6,866 nt of DNA from Bryobacterales bacterium (GTDB lineage: Bacteria > Cyanobacteriota > Vampirovibrionia > Obscuribacterales > Obscuribacteraceae): contig CAJCHQ010000503.1 of NCBI GenBank assembly GCA_903970295.1, forward strand, positions 1 to 6,866, in the 5' to 3' direction. Made by a program: the position numbers and the translations under genes. The notes below the pieces were generated by a model. That model saw only the letters and a program-made list of their open reading frames with translations. It ran no database searches and was not told the origin of the DNA. Positions 5,230 to 6,866 of the stretch are shown in pieces. Each line of letters starts with the position of its first letter. The first letter of the stretch is position 1.

Positions 5230-6336
5230 TTGGCGGTGGAGTCGCGAAAATCCAGTCAGATCAGCGAATCAGAGCCGGGTGCAGCTTTTTGTGAGGCCAA
5301 TGACTCCGCTTTCATGCGCGCTTGCCGTCTCGAAAAGTCAGACTTTACGCCGATCTGGCTGATGCGGCAGGCGGGCAGATATATGCCCTCTTATCGAGAG
5401 ATTCGCGCCAAAGTAGGCTTTCTCGAGCTTTGCAAGAACTCGCAATTAGCAGCCGAAGTAACGGTCAATGCCGTTGCCGAACTGGGCGTCGATGCCGCCA
5501 TTATTTTCGCCGACATTTTGTTGCTCCTGGAACCGCTTGGTGCCGATTTGGAATTCGCTAAAGGAGAAGGTCCGGTTATCCATAATCCGGTTCGTTCGCA
5601 GGCTGACGTGAGCCGGCTCAACCGCTCGCGCTTCACTGGCGAACTCGACTATGTCATGGAAGCGATCAAGCTCGCCCGTCATTCGCTGCCTGCGCACATT
5701 CCTTTGATAGGCTTTGCTGGTGCGCCTTTCACTCTGGCCTCCTACTTGATTGAGGGCGGATCATCGCGGTCGTTCGAGAAGACGAAGATTTTCATGTATC
5801 AGAACCCAAAAGCCTGGCATGAATTGATGGCACTCCTGGGTGACGCAGTCTGCGATTATTTGCTTTGTCAGGCTGAAGCCGGCGCACAGGCCGTGCAGAT
5901 CTTCGATAGTTGGGTTGGCTGCCTGGCGGTCAACGATTACGAAGAATATGTCAAACCACATATGGTGCGCACTATATCTGGTATCAAGAAGCGCGTCCCT
6001 GTAATCCACTTTGGTACCTCTACCGGGCACCTGCTCATGCAGATGGCTGAAACCGGTGCGACCGTGATTGGCTGCGATTGGCGCGTGAAAATTGCTCGCG
6101 TCTGGGACGAAATCGGCCCGCATTTGGCCGTGCAGGGCAATCTCGATCCCGTGGCATTATTCGGTTCACATGCTGAAATCGAGCGTCGCGCAAAAGACAT
6201 TTTGCAGCAAGTTGAAGGCAGGCAGGGTCACATTTTCAATCTCGGTCATGGCGTTTTACCGGAAACTCCAGTCGACAACGTCAAATATTTAGTTCAGCTC
6301 GTGCACGAGCTCAGCCAAAAAACGGGTCGGGGCTGA
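5230..6336 (+). CDS. hemE: Uroporphyrinogen decarboxylase (HemE)
   Basis: Cytosolic enzyme that removes the four acetate carboxyls of uroporphyrinogen III to give coproporphyrinogen III, no cofactor needed. With a TTG start at 5230 it is 368 aa. Signature MRQAGRYMPSYRE is at 45-57, with Arg46 and Arg50 for substrate carboxylates. The key Asp95 is in IIFADILL, Tyr172 in APFTLASYLIEGG, Ser227 in FDSWVG and His340 in NLGHGVLPETP. These match the human Asp86, Tyr164, Ser219 and His339. The start is uncertain. ATG 5314 would give 340 aa, but NDSAFMRA just before it aligns with the E. coli NDRYLRA, so homology begins upstream. Only TTG 5230 and GTG 5236 lie between there and the SD. The frame is open back to 4726, but that part is antisense to queD and not coding. 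Its stop is 4 nt before hemY, so the two are co-transcribed. Confidence 0.96.
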   Translation: MAVESRKSSQISESEPGAAFCEANDSAFMRACRLEKSDFTPIWLMRQAGRYMPSYREIRAKVGFLELCKNSQLAAEVTVNAVAELGVDAAIIFADILLLLEPLGADLEFAKGEGPVIHNPVRSQADVSRLNRSRFTGELDYVMEAIKLARHSLPAHIPLIGFAGAPFTLASYLIEGGSSRSFEKTKIFMYQNPKAWHELMALLGDAVCDYLLCQAEAGAQAVQIFDSWVGCLAVNDYEEYVKPHMVRTISGIKKRVPVIHFGTSTGHLLMQMAETGATVIGCDWRVKIARVWDEIGPHLAVQGNLDPVALFGSHAEIERRAKDILQQVEGRQGHIFNLGHGVLPETPVDNVKYLVQLVHELSQKTGRG

Positions 6337-6340
6337 AGTC

Positions 6341-6866
6341 ATGAAAGTAGCGGTCGTCGGTGGTGGCATCGCTGGACTGGCTGCCGCTTTTAGACTGACT
6401 CGCAAAAACGGTGCCGGTCAAAGTGCTTGCCAATTGACACTTTTTGAAGCGGGTTCGCGCTTTGGTGGCATTATCCAAACTCGGCATGAGCATGATTGTT
6501 TGATTGAGGATGGCCCGGATGCTTTTGTCACTTACAAAAACGCCGCCCTCGATCTTTGCCACGAACTGGGTTTGGCCGATCGGCTGATCTCTACGAATGC
6601 TTCGCATCGCCGCGCTTTTGTTGCTTTCGGTGGCAGACTCGAGCCGATTCCGGAAGGCTTCATGATGATCGCTCCGACCCGTTTCGATACTTTCTTCAAA
6701 TCAAATTTGTTTTCGCGCGAAGGTAAATTACGCATCGCTTGCGAACAATTCATCGCCAAAGGTGAAAGGCGGGAGGACGAAAGTGTCGCTTCATTTGTCA
6801 ATCGCCGGCTCGGTAGAGAGGCGCTGGAGCGCATTGCCCAGCCGCTTCTGGGCGGCATTTACACCG
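6341..6866 (+). CDS. hemY: Protoporphyrinogen/coproporphyrinogen oxidase, HemY type, N-terminal part
   Basis: Partial: 175 codons are in the window of a family that is usually about 450-490 aa, and the right edge cuts it. It is an FAD flavoenzyme that oxidises protoporphyrinogen IX to protoporphyrin IX with O2, or coproporphyrinogen III to coproporphyrin III in the CgoX branch; the fragment cannot separate these. The FAD motif is VVGGGIAGLAAAF (5-17), then FEAGSRFGGIIQT (35-47) and EDGPDAFVTYK (56-66), the usual 'GPDxF' of the family. The region ends with EDESVASFVNRRLGREALERIAQPLLGGIYT, typical HemY (the stretch from about 145 to 175). The ATG at 6341 follows the hemE stop by 4 nt, with only a weak GGGG (6329-6332) as SD, which suggests translational coupling. 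It supplies the oxidation step in the same pathway as HemE; the decarboxylating coproporphyrinogen oxidase (hemF/hemN) is not in view. Confidence 0.95.
   Translation, partial: MKVAVVGGGIAGLAAAFRLTRKNGAGQSACQLTLFEAGSRFGGIIQTRHEHDCLIEDGPDAFVTYKNAALDLCHELGLADRLISTNASHRRAFVAFGGRLEPIPEGFMMIAPTRFDTFFKSNLFSREGKLRIACEQFIAKGERREDESVASFVNRRLGREALERIAQPLLGGIYT

Overview
The window holds eight genes, two of them cut by its edges, with ordinary bacterial spacing and no RNA gene, insertion sequence or CRISPR array that I could recognise. The clearest taxonomic clue is IspH. At 401 residues, with an [12 protein letters not shown] N-terminal block, it is the long cyanobacterial/plant form and not the roughly 315-residue E. 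coli form. No photosynthesis gene is visible. Together with mid-range GC and aerobic-type heme genes, this suggests a cyanobacterium or a non-photosynthetic relative (Melainabacteria/Vampirovibrionia, perhaps Obscuribacterales). The lineage is an inference from one gene family.

Left part, minus strand: the first 50 codons of a bulb-type (B-lectin) mannose-binding-like protein run off the left edge. An AT-rich spacer with a tandem 12-bp repeat separates it from an unrecognised 366-aa protein made of a compact first part and a Pro/Ala/Ser-rich tail ending in a His/Arg cluster. Next comes a HAD-superfamily hydrolase of the beta-phosphoglucomutase/phosphoglycolate phosphatase type.

Middle: ispH (isoprenoid MEP pathway, last step) runs on the plus strand, divergent from the HAD gene. 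It converges on a thioredoxin-reductase-like flavoprotein that lacks the redox CxxC. The two genes share the four bases CTAG as their overlapping stop codons.

Right part: queD (7-deazaguanine/queuosine pathway) on the minus strand is divergent from a heme pair on the plus strand, hemE and hemY. These two lie 4 nt apart and form an operon, and hemY is cut by the right edge. HemE makes coproporphyrinogen III and HemY acts one or two steps later, so the pair is functionally coherent. hemE probably starts at a non-AUG codon.

No clear new defence or mobile system is present. The points most worth a second look are the uncharacterised two-part protein, the partial lectin without a signal peptide, the CxxC-less flavoprotein beside ispH, and two genes whose -10-like hexamer lies exactly 7 nt before the ATG without a Shine-Dalgarno (candidate leaderless mRNAs).
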